Shown here: positions 35,775-47,257 of the stretch, piece by piece | How positions within the stretch are numbered: position 1 is the stretch's first letter | Layout of the letters: the number at the start of each line of letters is the position of its first letter | Origin: Panax quinquefolius | Taxonomy: Eukaryota > Streptophyta > Magnoliopsida > Apiales > Araliaceae | Assembly (NCBI GenBank): GCA_020205615.1 | Contig: CM035162.1 | Span: 33,072,479-33,136,478 of the forward strand | DNA: 64,000 nucleotides | Reading direction: 5' to 3' | The notes under the pieces: generated by a model | Told to the model about the DNA's origin: nothing | Seen by the model: the letters and a program-made list of their open reading frames with translations, nothing else | The model's database searches: none | Translations under genes and position numbers: made by a program

Positions 35775-38700
35775 TGTGACGACCCCAAAATAAGTCCAAA
35801 CCATCCAACCTATTCTGAGTCGCCAAATACATGGTAGATGTAAAACAACTACAACTTTATTACAACAATTGTCGTGCAAAATACAACAACACATAAGCTG
35901 TGAGTTTTGATACAAATATATACGAACTGTGACTCTTATCCCAACCTTGGATAGCACGTCACAATGGCACCTTAAATAAAGGTATAGTCAAAAACGAGAA
36001 AATTACTATCATGTTCTTTCCAATGGTGAGTCTTCTCTTGACATATAACTATCTCCACTATCTCCAATTGAGAATTATATTTCAACGAAACTCCAAGATC
36101 ATATAGGTAGTGCTCGTAGATATACTCAAAGAAGTGGATGTACAACCCCTGCCTCTTATGATAACCCAAGGTTGTATGTCATTAGACATCTTGTATGATA
36201 GTGGCAAAACACCCTTCCAACGTTGGGTTCGCTTCACCCTATTTGATTCACCAAATATAACTACTAAATGATGTATAAAATACAACACACTTTTCTATAC
36301 TTGTTTAGGAGAACCTCCATGACTAAAGACCACCGATTCTATTCTCCTGTTATCCTCGCTTTTCAAACCCAACCTACACTCTTATTACGAAAGGAATTGT
36401 GAAGCGAAGAAGGTGAGCATAATTAGCTTCGAAGAAAGAATATCATGACTAAAGATAAATAAATTATCAATAGCCTTCATCAAGAATAAATCGTAGATTT
36501 ATAACGTATACGGTAGATGATAAAAAATTTCAACCATAGTTGCGGTGAAACTAACAATCCATTAGAATAGTCAAATAGACCATATAAAGTCTATTATCTT
36601 CTCCATGTTAAAAGTCCACCAACAATGTTTTATCCTCGTAACATCAATCGCCAGCTCTCGCCCACAATCACGTGTATAACTCATAATCATAATTGTAGTT
36701 CTAAATTTCTTTTCTCATCTAGGACAAAGATAATTTTCATCACTTGTCTTTACCTAAAACATCAAAGATCATGATTATACCAAATCACAGTTCTTGTTCA
36801 TAATCATACTAAAAATTCATCTTTGCAGTACGGGCCAAAGATATTCATTAACAGTTCATCTTTGCACTACAGGCCAAAGATATTCGACAATAGGTCATCT
36901 TTGCACTACATGCCAAAGATATTCAACAACAGGTCATCTTTGTACTATAGGCCAAAGATATTCAACAATAATTTATCTTTGCACTACAGGCCAAAGATAT
37001 TCAATAACATGTCATCTTTGTAATACGGGCCAAAGATATTAATATCTCAAAGAAATATATAATCATTTCAAAATCTATATAAACCATAATTATAACCATG
37101 TTGATCAATTCACCTTTGCACTTAAGCTAAAAATATTCAATTGTAAATTCAATGGTCATGATCATACCAGTCAACGATTCAACTTTGCACTACTGGCCAA
37201 AGAGAACTCATAGTCACGATCATACCAATAATCTACCCATCTTTACACTCAAGTCAAAGAGAAATTTCTTCACCAGGATTATAAAAATGTTATATATGAT
37301 AATAAAAACAAAATGATCAAAACAAGGATTTAATTTCAAGAGTAAGATTCATAAATCAATGATAATTTGGTCAGAAAAATAAACCAATTTTGTCGTGAAT
37401 AGTACCCCGTAAATAGTAACTCGTGAATAGTAATTTATGAATAGTAACCCAGACATGAAAAAGGTAGAAATTCCACAATGAAATCTATACCAATATTTCG
37501 GTATAATGATATTGAAAGAATAACATCATTATGAAGAAAATAACATCCCTTACTATCCCTTACAATCTCCTACCTCAAAATAACAGTACTTCTGATCGGA
37601 ATATCGATATAAGGCTGAAGGAAACTTGCACATATAAATAGAAACTCACAAAATATCTAAATACTCACAAAATACGCTCGATAATATAGAGAGAGAAAGA
37701 GAGAAAGCTTATGTTTCTGGTGTGATTTTCAATTCTAACTTAGCCCTCTATTTATAGAAAAATGTTAGCACGCCGAAGCAGACTTGACCTGCTACCTGAT
37801 GGCTTTACCTGCTACTATTGTCACCCACCACATTTGAAATAAAATCAGCACATTTCTTCACCAACCACAAGCAGGGCCCATTCAATTCTAGAATTTTCCA
37901 CCAAAATCATTTATAAACCTAATTTCTGAATCAATCACCTCTTAAAATTCATAATAAATTATAAGTTCATTTTTAATGGTTCAAAATTTGTGGACATATA
38001 CTCAACTTATATATGTATAACATATCTAAAAATCACAACGATCCAACGGTCAGATTAAATATTATAACTCACGCAATATATCTCAAGAACAGTGATTTAA
38101 TTTTTTTTAATACCTCCATTCCGACAAAAATACCTCAACATTAATTCCTTCAATTATATCCACATAAAATAAATATATTCATCAATTATATCCACATAAA
38201 ATAAATATTTCCTTATTATATAAATCAATAATTAATTATTCATAAATAATATTACGTAATCACAATTATAACAACCAGTAGTTCCTCAGGAAAGAGGGGC
38301 TTTCGATAAGAATTTATCTTCACCTAGCCTTGATTGGGTGATCAAACCTCTCCTTGATGAACTTTCTAGACATTGCTAATAATGCTATCTCATAATATTA
38401 TTCAAATAATATGAATTATTGATCCGATAATGGGAAATCTTTGTGAAGTGACAATTATTGAAACAACAATAATATAAAATATCAACGCAGACAATTATTG
38501 AACCAATAAAATAAAATATTGAGCAAGAATTACTGTAATAATTATTGAGTAGTGTGCCTTCTCACGTAAGAATCAATAATTCAAAAATACTGCGTAATCT
38601 GCAGTGCTAATGTGCAATGACGGCGACATCGTATTTTAAACCAAGGTATTCCAACAATGTTAATAAGAATAATTCTACGCTAGTTATTTATAAAAACTCA

Positions 38701-38977
38701 AACTTGTCATTTTCTTCATCCGAAGCGGTTATTCTGTTATGGGGCCTACAAATGACCGCTACTGGTCGCATTCACGAATATTTCCGAAGCAAGAAGAATA
38801 TTCCACGACCAAACGAATATTCTCAACAACAATGAGTATTTTATAACCATTTGCATATTTTGAAAAATTTTATATATTACCCTTAACTTTAACCTTTTAT
38901 CAATTTAACCATTTACTTTGAATAGTAATTATAAGAAAAATTGAATACTTTTATTTCATAAAATTCGGGGTCTTACA
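35775..38977 (-). repeat. Solo LTR (subfamily 2) with target-site duplication ATAGT
   Basis: On the minus strand it runs from TGTAAGACCCCGAATTTT (38977) to GGGGTCGTCACA (35775), 3203 bp. ATAGT occurs directly on both sides (35770-35774 and 38978-38982), a perfect 5-bp target-site duplication. Its core, with CTATTTATAGAAAAATG at about 37740 and GGTGTGATTTTCAATTCTAA just before, matches the plus-strand LTR at 13564-16321. It has no internal region. It is nested inside another minus-strand LTR. Confidence 0.93.
36826..37045 (-). repeat. Minisatellite of about 40 bp inside the solo LTR
   Basis: Five to six consecutive units of CATCTTTGCACTACAGGCCA plus AAGATATTCAACAACAG. The same unit occurs at 32480-32540, and in inverse form at about 15600-15780. 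Confidence 0.88.
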
Positions 38978-40982
38978 ATAGTACTCCGTGAATAGTACCC
39001 TGTGAATAGTATTTCGGGAATATTACCTCGTGAATAGTACCCCGGCACGAAAAGTGTTCCAAATACCCGAGTGAATAATATTCTAGTAAATAATAATTGG
39101 GTGAATAAGAATTAGTGAATAGTAACTTCGTGAATAGTACTCAAAGACTTAAAAGTGTCCCGAATACCGAAAGTGAATAATATTCGAGTGAATAGTAACT
39201 AGGTGAATAGTAACCCATAAATAGTAATTCATGAATATTACTCCATGAATAGTACTCATAAAAGGAACATACAAAAGAAAATAATATTCCATGACGAGTA
39301 CAAAAGAAATGATATCTCATACGAGTATAATAGAATATACAAAGCTGCATGAATGGATTTTCACCGTCATACGGTAATCCACGTAGTATGGATCATTTCA
39401 CAATTTAATAAAGAATGAATACTGAAGGGTCATTCACCATTCATCGCAGAATCGCGTGTAGATGAGTTATTCCAACAAAATAATAAAGAGTGAATACGAA
39501 GGGTCATTCACCATACATGCGGTGAGTCTGCGTGAGCAGGTTATTCTAATGAATAATAAAGAATGGAATAATGGAAGAATTTCACCGCATACAGTAATCC
39601 GCATAGATAGGTTATTCCAATGAGAATAATAAAGAATGGAATAATGGAAGAATTTCACCATGCATACGGTGAGTCGCAGATGACATGAAAGTTATTCAAC
39701 ATAATAATAAAGAATGGAATAATGAAGAATTTCACCATGCATACGGTGAGTCCACGTGGAGCGAGTTATTCCAATGAATAATAAAGAATAGAATAACAAC
39801 CCTCACGAGTATTGAAAGAAAATAACTCTCTTCATGAATACGAAAGAAATAATATCCTTTACGAATATTATACGAAAATAATATTCATACGAATACGAAA
39901 AATAATTTCTCTTTAGAATATGAAATAAATAATACCCCTTACGAATATTAAACCAAAATAATATTCATATGAATCTGAAAAATAATTTCTCTTGAATATA
40001 AAATAAATAATACCTCTTTACCTCCCGGAAGAAGATTGATCTTTGGAATAGTGAAGTAGTAGACTTCTCTTCTTCTTTCTCTCTATAGTTTCTCTCTCTA
40101 TAATTGCTCTTGTGAGTCTTAGTGAATTGATGAGAATAAAAGAAGAATTAACTTCTATTTATAGAAAAATATAGTTTCGATAATTGCATGTTTTGGGGCT
40201 CGAAATATTACAGATCTGACATTCATCTTTTCCTCCGTTTTTAATTTAGTCCTGCAAGTATTATCAAACTTGCACCACCTCCCCTAATAGTACATCATGT
40301 GAATCAATAGTATAATCATGTGAATCAATAGTTCTATACATGTGAAAAAAATAATTACATTATAGTACCTTCATCTATACCTTCATTTTTAATTTAGTCA
40401 TGCAAATATTATCAATCTTGCACCACCTCCCCTAATAGTACATTCATGTGAATCAATAGTATACACATGTGAACAAATAGTTATAAGCATGTGAATTAAT
40501 AGCAATTAATTACTCATTTATCCGATTAATTACCCGATTGGTCAATATAACCTCCAGACATCAATTATTATCGGAATAGATGTCAATTTCTATTAACACT
40601 AATAATTTCAACACAATGGAAATATCAATTTCATCTTTAATCAACACGAACTTATTCATCATTAATATTATAACTCACAATATTTAACAACCAGATCATT
40701 CCCTGGAAAGAGAGGGATTTTCGATAATAATTTCTCCCTATTGGCGTGCAATTAGGTGACCAAACCTCTCATCAACAGAACTTTCTAGACATCGTTAATT
40801 TTACAAATAATAATATAAATAACTTTTTCGTCTCAATTATTAATTTAATAATAATAAATATTATGCAAATGATACTGTGATAATAATTGAATAAATAATA
40901 TGAGAGATATTATGCAGCAATTACTTTAGCAATAATTGAGTATAACTGTGTGACTTCTCACATAAGTATCAATAATCAATAC
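38978..40982 (-). repeat. Continuation of the interrupted minus-strand LTR
   Basis: It begins with the second copy of ATAGT and the array GTGAATAGTACCCTGTGAATA (about 38985-39260), followed by the leader minisatellite (about 39340-39800), the leader/TATA region (about 40070-40170) and the conserved block GGTGACCAAACCTCTC (about 40757). It stops at CAATAATCAATAC (40982), where a plus-strand LTR starts. By comparison with other LTRs about 370 bases of its 5' end are missing. Confidence 0.75.
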
Positions 40983-42279
40983 TGTAAGACCCCAACTTTT
41001 TGAATAAAGATTAAATTTTCTCGAAATATATTTTTTGAATATTATGGTGTGGATTTTATATAATGTTATAGTTGTGAGTAATATTTATAAATTTTGCAAA
41101 GTACGCATAAATTGTTATATAATATTCATTTGGTGGGAATATTAAATAACAACAGACAATCATTGGTGGACCTTACAAGCGGAATTATTATGGATTTAGA
41201 AAACGACAAAAAATACTTTATCTGCAAATAATGGCGGAAGTTTCTGTTAAGCTGTTGAACTACCCGGTAGTAAAAATACGATAATATCGCGTGGTTCGCG
41301 TAGTAGCACACGGTATTGATTATTGATGCTTACGTGAGAAGTCACTCGGTTATACTCAATTATTACTCTGATAATTCTTTGCATCATATCTCTCCTATTA
41401 TTGATTCGATTATCATCGTATTATCATCGCATAATATGTTATTTTATTAAATCAATAATTGAGGCGACAAAGTTATTCATATTATTAAATTGCAATATTT
41501 ACAATGTCTAGAAGTTCTATCAAGGAGAGGTTTGGTCACCTAATGCGCGCCATGATAGGGAGAAATCCTTATTGGAAAGCCCCTCTTTCCAGGAGCGACA
41601 CGGTTGATAAATATTGTGAGTTATAATATTAATGATGAATGTTATTAAAATTATAGTTGTGTTGGGAGTTGAATTTGGAGCGCGAGCGTGATATTTGAGT
41701 CGGAACGATGAAATTAGTAAAAATAGTCTATAAACACAAAATTTTAAGAATTCACTATTTGGTGAAAAGTCGATAGTTGACTTTTTGGGAAAAATCAAAC
41801 TTTGAAATTTCAAAATTTATATTTTTGATAAAATGGTTTCGTTGTGTTTGGAATTATTTGTGTTAGTGAAAATTGACAATTATTTCGATAATAATTGATG
41901 TCGGAGGTTATTGATTCATGAATTATTTAACAGGATAAATGAGCAATTGATTGCTATTATTTTACATGATTATGACTAGTTGTTCACATGTGTATACTAT
42001 TGTTTCACATTCTTATTATTATTGGGGAGTTAGTGCAGATTGATAATACTTGCATGACTAAGTTAAAATAGAGTACTTATCTTTGTAATTCGTATTTTTT
42101 CACGTGTCTAGAACTATTGATTCACATAATTTACTATTGAATCACATTATTTAGTATTAGGGAGGTGGTGCAGAGTTTGATAATACTTCCATGACTAAAT
42201 TAAAAATAAAGGAAAAGTTGGAGGTATTGTCTTTGAAATTTTTGAGCCCCAAGCGTGCAATTATCGAAACTATATTTTC

Positions 42280-42287
42280 TATAAATA
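42280..42287 (+). promoter_or_regulatory. LTR TATA box
   Basis: TATAAATA followed by AGTTCATTCTTCCTTCATT. Confidence 0.65.
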
Positions 42288-42469
42288 AGTTCATTCTTCC
42301 TTCATTCTCACCAATTCACAAAAGCTTTAGGCGATTATTATAGAGAGAAATTATAGAAGAAGAAGAAGTCTCGCTACCTCACTATTCTACAGTATCCGGT
42401 TTTTCTAAAGGTAGGAGTATTATTTCTTTCTTATCCATAGAAGAGAACTTACATTATTCTATTCTTTAT

Positions 42470-42940
42470 TATTCTATTGGAATAACCTCAGATATCGCCA
42501 AGCTACCCTATACTTGGTGAAATTCTTCTGTTATTCCATTCTTTATCATTCATTTGGAACATCACGTATCGTGCGTTCACGCCAGACTGGTTCCATTATT
42601 TATCATTTCATTGGAACATCACATGCATGTGTTCTACGCAGAAACTCGGTTCCGTATTGATTATTCATTGGAACATCACATGCATGCGTTCTCACAGGGA
42701 CACGGGTTAAAATCTTTATTAATCTGTTGGAATATCCATGCATGCGTTTCTGTACGGACACGATTCCGTCTTTATTATTCTCGTTAGAATATATCACATG
42801 CATGCGTTTTTGTGGGACACGATTAAAAAATCTTTATTATTACTGTTGGAATATCCTATCTCATGCATTTTCGTCGGACCTGATTCCTGTTATTTATTAT
42901 TCTGGTTGGAATAACTCCTGCATGTAATGCCATCTATCGC
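42470..42940 (+). repeat. LTR leader minisatellite with CATGCATG cores
   Basis: About seven units of about 60 bp, each with TTATTATTC(T)..TTGGAA(C/T)ATC followed in most by ACATGCATG(T/C)G. CATGCATG is the RY element sequence known from seed promoters; here it recurs once per unit. Confidence 0.8.
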
Positions 42941-43625
42941 GTACCGGTGATTTCTTTTGTTATTCCATTCCTTATTATACTCGATTGGTTAAAGTTTTGA
43001 CTTTATACTTGTGAAATTAGTGGAATATCCTTGGTATTTTGCTTTCATTCAAGTATCTTTTCATGGAAATATTTTTCGAGCATTCTTGAATTTTACTCTA
43101 AAGCAAAGTCGTATTGCCGATAATTTGGGCGTTATTAGTTCTGGATAAATTAATTCTTGAACTTGTTTTATTGAATTCTTATATCATTGTCATCATCCTC
43201 ATGTTTATATTTTGTTGAAAGTCATACATGGCCTATAAGTGCATAGATGGACTTGGTATGATTATGACCGAGGATTATTGATTGTAATCACTTAATAGTA
43301 ATGTTACAAATGATGTGGTAAAAGTCCTCATTGGCGATAGTGCATTGATGGGATGGTTGTTGGCATGATCATGACCATTATTGAATACACAAATATTCTT
43401 GGCCTGTAGTGCATGGATAATTATGGTCGTGATACTAAAGAATATCCTTGGCCGTAGTGCAGGGGTGATTCGATGATGTGGATTATTTATTAATTTGAGT
43501 CCCAATGATAAAAGTGATGAAAAACTTCTAAATCATAACAGATAGTAGATTTTATTCTCTACTTGACTCTTTTAATGGATTGCTTGTTCGGCTGCAGATT
43601 AAACTTGATGGTTGTTATATTGTAT

Positions 43626-43725
43626 NNNNNNNNNNNNNNNNNNNNNNNNNNNNNNNNNNNNNNNNNNNNNNNNNNNNNNNNNNNNNNNNNNNNNNNNNNN
43701 NNNNNNNNNNNNNNNNNNNNNNNNN
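43626..43725. other. Assembly gap (100 N)
   Basis: Exactly 100 N, a conventional placeholder for a gap of unknown length. The left side is LTR and the right side is unrelated low-copy sequence. Open frames crossing it are meaningless. Confidence 0.99.
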
Positions 43726-45062
43726 GGACCCACTACTCGGTCGGCCTATATCACGTGCATCATTCCACAAAACACGATCCTATGTTAGTTGCTGTCTCTT
43801 CCACTTACTCCAACGTGGCACGATCTTACACCGCTTGTAATAACTGTCCTTACATCACAACACTCTTTTCTGGCCGCACGATCCTCACCATACTCATCCA
43901 AGATCCAACCACGTGTCAAAGCTTGACTTTTCTTTACACCGGAGTTGCGGCGGTAGTTGACAATTGAAAGGATTGGCGGGAAACCGGTAACATGAACTTC
44001 CCGCCAAATCGTACGGTTGGGGCCACATTACAATCATTATATGGAGATTTTTTGCGCGCTTGGTGTAGAAGTTTGATAAGCCGTGCAAGATGGTTTAAAA
44101 TATATTTTCTTGTACTAATTTTTAATATATTATATGCTATTTATTTCATGTAAATATTTTATATTTTCAGTGTATCATATAATAAATAACTAAATTATAT
44201 TATTATTCAATTTTAATTTTTGTGTGAGTTAATTAAGTTACGTTTAAAATAAATAATTATTTAGCAAATAAGACTTTTAATTTTATTTAAACTTTCAAAC
44301 GCTCTATATATTTTTTATAACTACATATAACTGGTGTATGCACTCTATTATTGAGTTTTAAAATAGATGAAAAAAAAATAGGCCAAACATTTAAATTTTT
44401 TGTTCAATTTCTTTGCTACTGAATTTTTTAAAGACCAACAAAGTAAAAAATAGACGACAAATAAACTACTTTTCTTCCCAAATTTTTTGTTAAAAAATAG
44501 ACGAATTTGGACAGAATCACTGAATAACATAAGATCATAAAATAATTAAGTTCCCAAATTATTAGCAACGTAATAATTTAAATATGAAACTTATTTTTTT
44601 TCTTTTTATAAACTCAATAACAATATGAAAATAAATAAATACATTTTTTTATTATTATTTTCATTGTAAATTAAGTTCCCAAATTCTTTTGGATCCTAAA
44701 CTTAAAACGAGTGTAAACTATATTTCCAAACGGATCAACCGCATCTAACTAGACCAACTATTTTATCCGGATATAAAATTAAACATGAATATATTTAAAT
44801 TTTATCTACTATTGAAATTTAAAATGAAATTCGAGATACATTTATATCCAATTTTTATGTTCAAATAAAGTTTTTGCCAAACAAATCATTAGGAGATCTT
44901 TTAGGTGAATATGAAAATAGGGCATGAGTGTATTTAAAATTCACTTATTTATATTTTTACTTACTATTGAGGTCAAAATATAATTAAATAAAATTTAAAT
45001 ACACTTATATCTAATTTTCATGTCCAATTTTTATTCTCGGGTAGAGTTTTTGAAAAATTGGA
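43726..45062. other. Promoter-like low-copy sequence followed by AT-rich intergenic DNA
   Basis: No gene is recognised. The first about 350 bases are GC-richer than their surroundings and carry two G-box cores CACGTG (43752-43757 and 43910-43915) and paired E2F-type sites (separate entry). From about 44100 it is AT-rich without LTR blocks. Confidence 0.5.
43973..44008. promoter_or_regulatory. Pair of inverted E2F-type sites
   Basis: TTGGCGGGAA (43973-43982) and TTCCCGCCAAA (43998-44008) both fit the E2F/DP binding consensus (TTTSSCGC, SSCGCCAA) and face each other 15 bases apart. Such pairs are typical of S-phase gene promoters. No coding sequence can be assigned on either side: the left side is cut by the gap, and 44040 onward has no convincing frame. 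Confidence 0.5.
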
Positions 45063-45246
45063 GGGGGGGCGTCCGGTGCACTTAACGACCAGTTAACAGT
45101 ATTTTTTTAATAAAAAATATATATTTTTTTATAATTTTTTGTTCAAACTTACTCTATTATTTTTTATTCTCATAATTGTGGTTAAAATAAAAAAATAACA
45201 CAGTGCATCGGACGGTTCCGGTCGTTAAGCGCACCGGACCGCCCCC
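45063..45246. mobile_element. Small MITE with GC-rich terminal inverted repeats
   Basis: The left end GGGGGGGCGTCCGGTGCACTT and the reverse complement of the right end (GGGGGCGGTCCGGTGCGCTT) match over about 27 bases, through AACGACC. Length is 184 bp with an AT-rich core. A target-site duplication is not clear. No transposase is present. Confidence 0.8.
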
Positions 45247-46505
45247 AACCCGTTTTTGAATGGTTAGTGAGAGAGCGAGGCCCACGTCAACTGATTGTGA
45301 TTGGTGGATTATTGAGTAAATATTGGCGTGGCTTTTGGCAGAGACGAGAGGTCATCTACATGGGAAAAGGACGATTTTCCACGTGGGTGACAGCTCAGAC
45401 GTCTGTCATTGGTTATCTTTTTAGATTTTTAAAATACATGGGAAATACCGCCAAGTGTTGAGCTTTTATAGGCTTTTTGACCGTTTAAAATCCTGGCGCC
45501 AATTTCGAAATTAGGACGGACATTATGGTGGGCGGAATTTACAACTGTCCACAGCGGCGCCGCATATCACTCCGGGAGACAGTGGACGCATGTTTTCCTA
45601 CTGACGCGAATCTAAGACATAAATCAATCGAGTTAAATATTGAGTTATTTAAATTTAATTCATAAAAATTATTGAGCATGAAATACATTTTAATTGAGAT
45701 TGATTTAGTTATCGAGTTGAACACCCTCTCGAATCGAATTCGAGCAGTTTGAACTTTTCGATTGAATACGATCAGGATATTAATATAAAATTATAATTTG
45801 AAAAAATTCGAGTAATTTATCGAATTTTAAAATTTGTTCATATTTGAATTATTTATATTTTGAAATGAGTTAAATCGAATTTTAAATCGAAGAATCTGAA
45901 TCGAATCAGCCAAAACCGCTTGATTTATTTTACGCGCTTAAACGTGACTAAATATTGTTAGTGTTTGCAAATCTCACTTGATTTTAACTTGTGTTTTTTA
46001 ACATAAATAGAGTTAAAATTTAATATACTAACTGTGTATATAAATTAGAATCATCACATGTCATTAAAATATAAGTAGTTAAAAGTTATTATGATATATA
46101 TTTTATTAACATAAGTATTTCTTTATTAATGTTTCAAAATTTTAATACTGTCCGTGTAGTCAACTTATCAAATTTTGATTTTATAACTATTACATAATTT
46201 TTTATTTTTAACTGTTGGGAGCTGTGCAATCTGACCAAACAATTTGAGCTATTATACTTTGTAAGATATAATGTTCAAATATGCACTAATATAATTTTTT
46301 GTTGCATTGTGCACAATTTTATGCATAAAGTATGGGATTGCTCATTAATTTTTGATTAAGAGTTGCTATTTTTTCAAATCTTTTAAAGATTAGTTGTACA
46401 ATCAAAGTATCATCTTCTGAAATCAAATCAAACAATGTTGAAGTAGCTAGAGCACTAGCCATAATTAAATTGGATAAAGTTTGAGATCACAAGATTTTGA
46501 CATAA
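45247..46505. other. Intergenic, with promoter-like motifs at 45280-45520
   Basis: Motifs: a G-box CACGTG at 45380-45385, an E2F-like GGCGCCAA at 45495-45502, and TTTTATAGG (about 45464) between them. No convincing open frame follows. The rest is AT-rich, with no recognised element. Confidence 0.4.
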
Positions 46506-46566
46506 AAGGGCAGATAGAATTGGATCAGATAGCAGACGTTTCACCTCTGCTATCTGATCTGCCCTT
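46506..46566. repeat. Short inverted duplication (hairpin) at the LINE fragment edge
   Basis: The right arm TCTGCTATCTGATCTGCCCTT (46546-46566) is inverted in the left arm (46506 to about 46535) except for a 9-base insertion (near AGAATTGGA) in the left arm. The loop is about 11 bases. Confidence 0.8.
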
Positions 46567-47257
46567 AACATTGCAAAAGGTGTTTTTCCGGTCAAATTTT
46601 TGGGAGTGTCTTTGATTCTAACAAAGTTTTCTGCGTTCCTCTTATTCAAAAAATAACTCTTTGAGTCCATTTTATTTGCTATTCAATCATACTGGTCTGC
46701 TTTCTTTTTACTGCTAAAATCTGTTATCAAGCTTATTGATCAAATTTATGGAAGGGATTATCTCTTGAAATGTATGGCACAAAAGTTGCTTGGGCTAAGG
46801 TTACACTCCCACTTTCTGAGAGGGCTTAGGTCTGAAAAGAGTGGAAGATTGGAACAAAGCTCAGATTCTCTATCATTTATGGCAGGTTGTGATTTGGCCC
46901 CTTGAGTCCTGTTGCTTATGTAATGGGGCAGCTGAATCCTTTGCTCATATTTTTTAAAAACTGTTTTGGCTTATCATGGCTGGATCGGATTACCATTCAC
47001 TTGAGAGCAGATTGTGAGTCATATTCGCTTTACTAGGATGGATTGGATGACATCCCGCATCATCAATCTATGTTTGGCTTTGATTGTCTACAAAATACGG
47101 AATGAACGAAATCGAAGACTCCATGGAGAACATCCTACTGTTGCTTCTGTTATTACTCAAGAATGTATTAAAATGATTAAATGTAAGTTGTACAACGTCA
47201 AGAAATTTAGTAAATATTTAGACAAATACCCATGCCTTAGGGTCTGGCAGTTATAAC
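46540..47257 (+). pseudogene. LINE (L1-type) reverse transcriptase 3' fragment
   Basis: Plus-strand frames show the end of a plant non-LTR retrotransposon ORF2. Seen: PVKFLGVSL (about 46588-46615); FAIQSYWSAFFLL with KSVIKLIDQI (about 46675-46745), the region after RT palm motifs; MYGTKVAWAKVTLPLSE (about 46770-46820) leading to L-x-R-V-E-D-W-N-K-A; and a final 80-codon open frame (47014-47256) with IVYKIRNERNRRLHG, typical of the C-terminal zinc-binding/RNase H-like segment. The catalytic RT and endonuclease parts are absent, and several frameshifts and an internal deletion are present, so it is a 5'-truncated dead copy. It has no visible poly-A tail. Confidence 0.82.

Larger units (their letters stand above)
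40983..43625 (+). repeat. LTR (subfamily 1), 3' end lost in the assembly gap
   Basis: It starts TGTAAGACCCCAACTTTTTG. It keeps the conserved block at about 41500-41600, the TATA box at 42280-42287 and a leader minisatellite at about 42470-42940 with repeated CACATGCATG, and it continues to the block GATTGCTTGTTCGGCTGCAG, where the N gap begins. The expected remaining few hundred bases of LTR are not found beyond the gap. Confidence 0.85.

Noticed and set aside
36826..37045. Regular spaced repeats reminiscent of a CRISPR array
   Set aside because: Units are directly adjacent tandem copies without unique spacers, inside a plant LTR; it is a minisatellite.
41520..41813. 97-codon minus-strand frame
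   Set aside because: It lies inside an LTR and crosses the conserved LTR block; the frame is not kept in other LTR copies.
42554..42927. Cys- and His-containing small frames in the leader minisatellites (also 48889-49338 and 56365-56824)
   Set aside because: The periodic peptide (HHMHVF-like) only reflects the tandem DNA repeat; copies in other LTRs lose the frame at once.
43563..43967. Open frames of 134 and 86 codons on the plus strand
   Set aside because: They read through the 100-N gap; the two sides are unrelated sequences.
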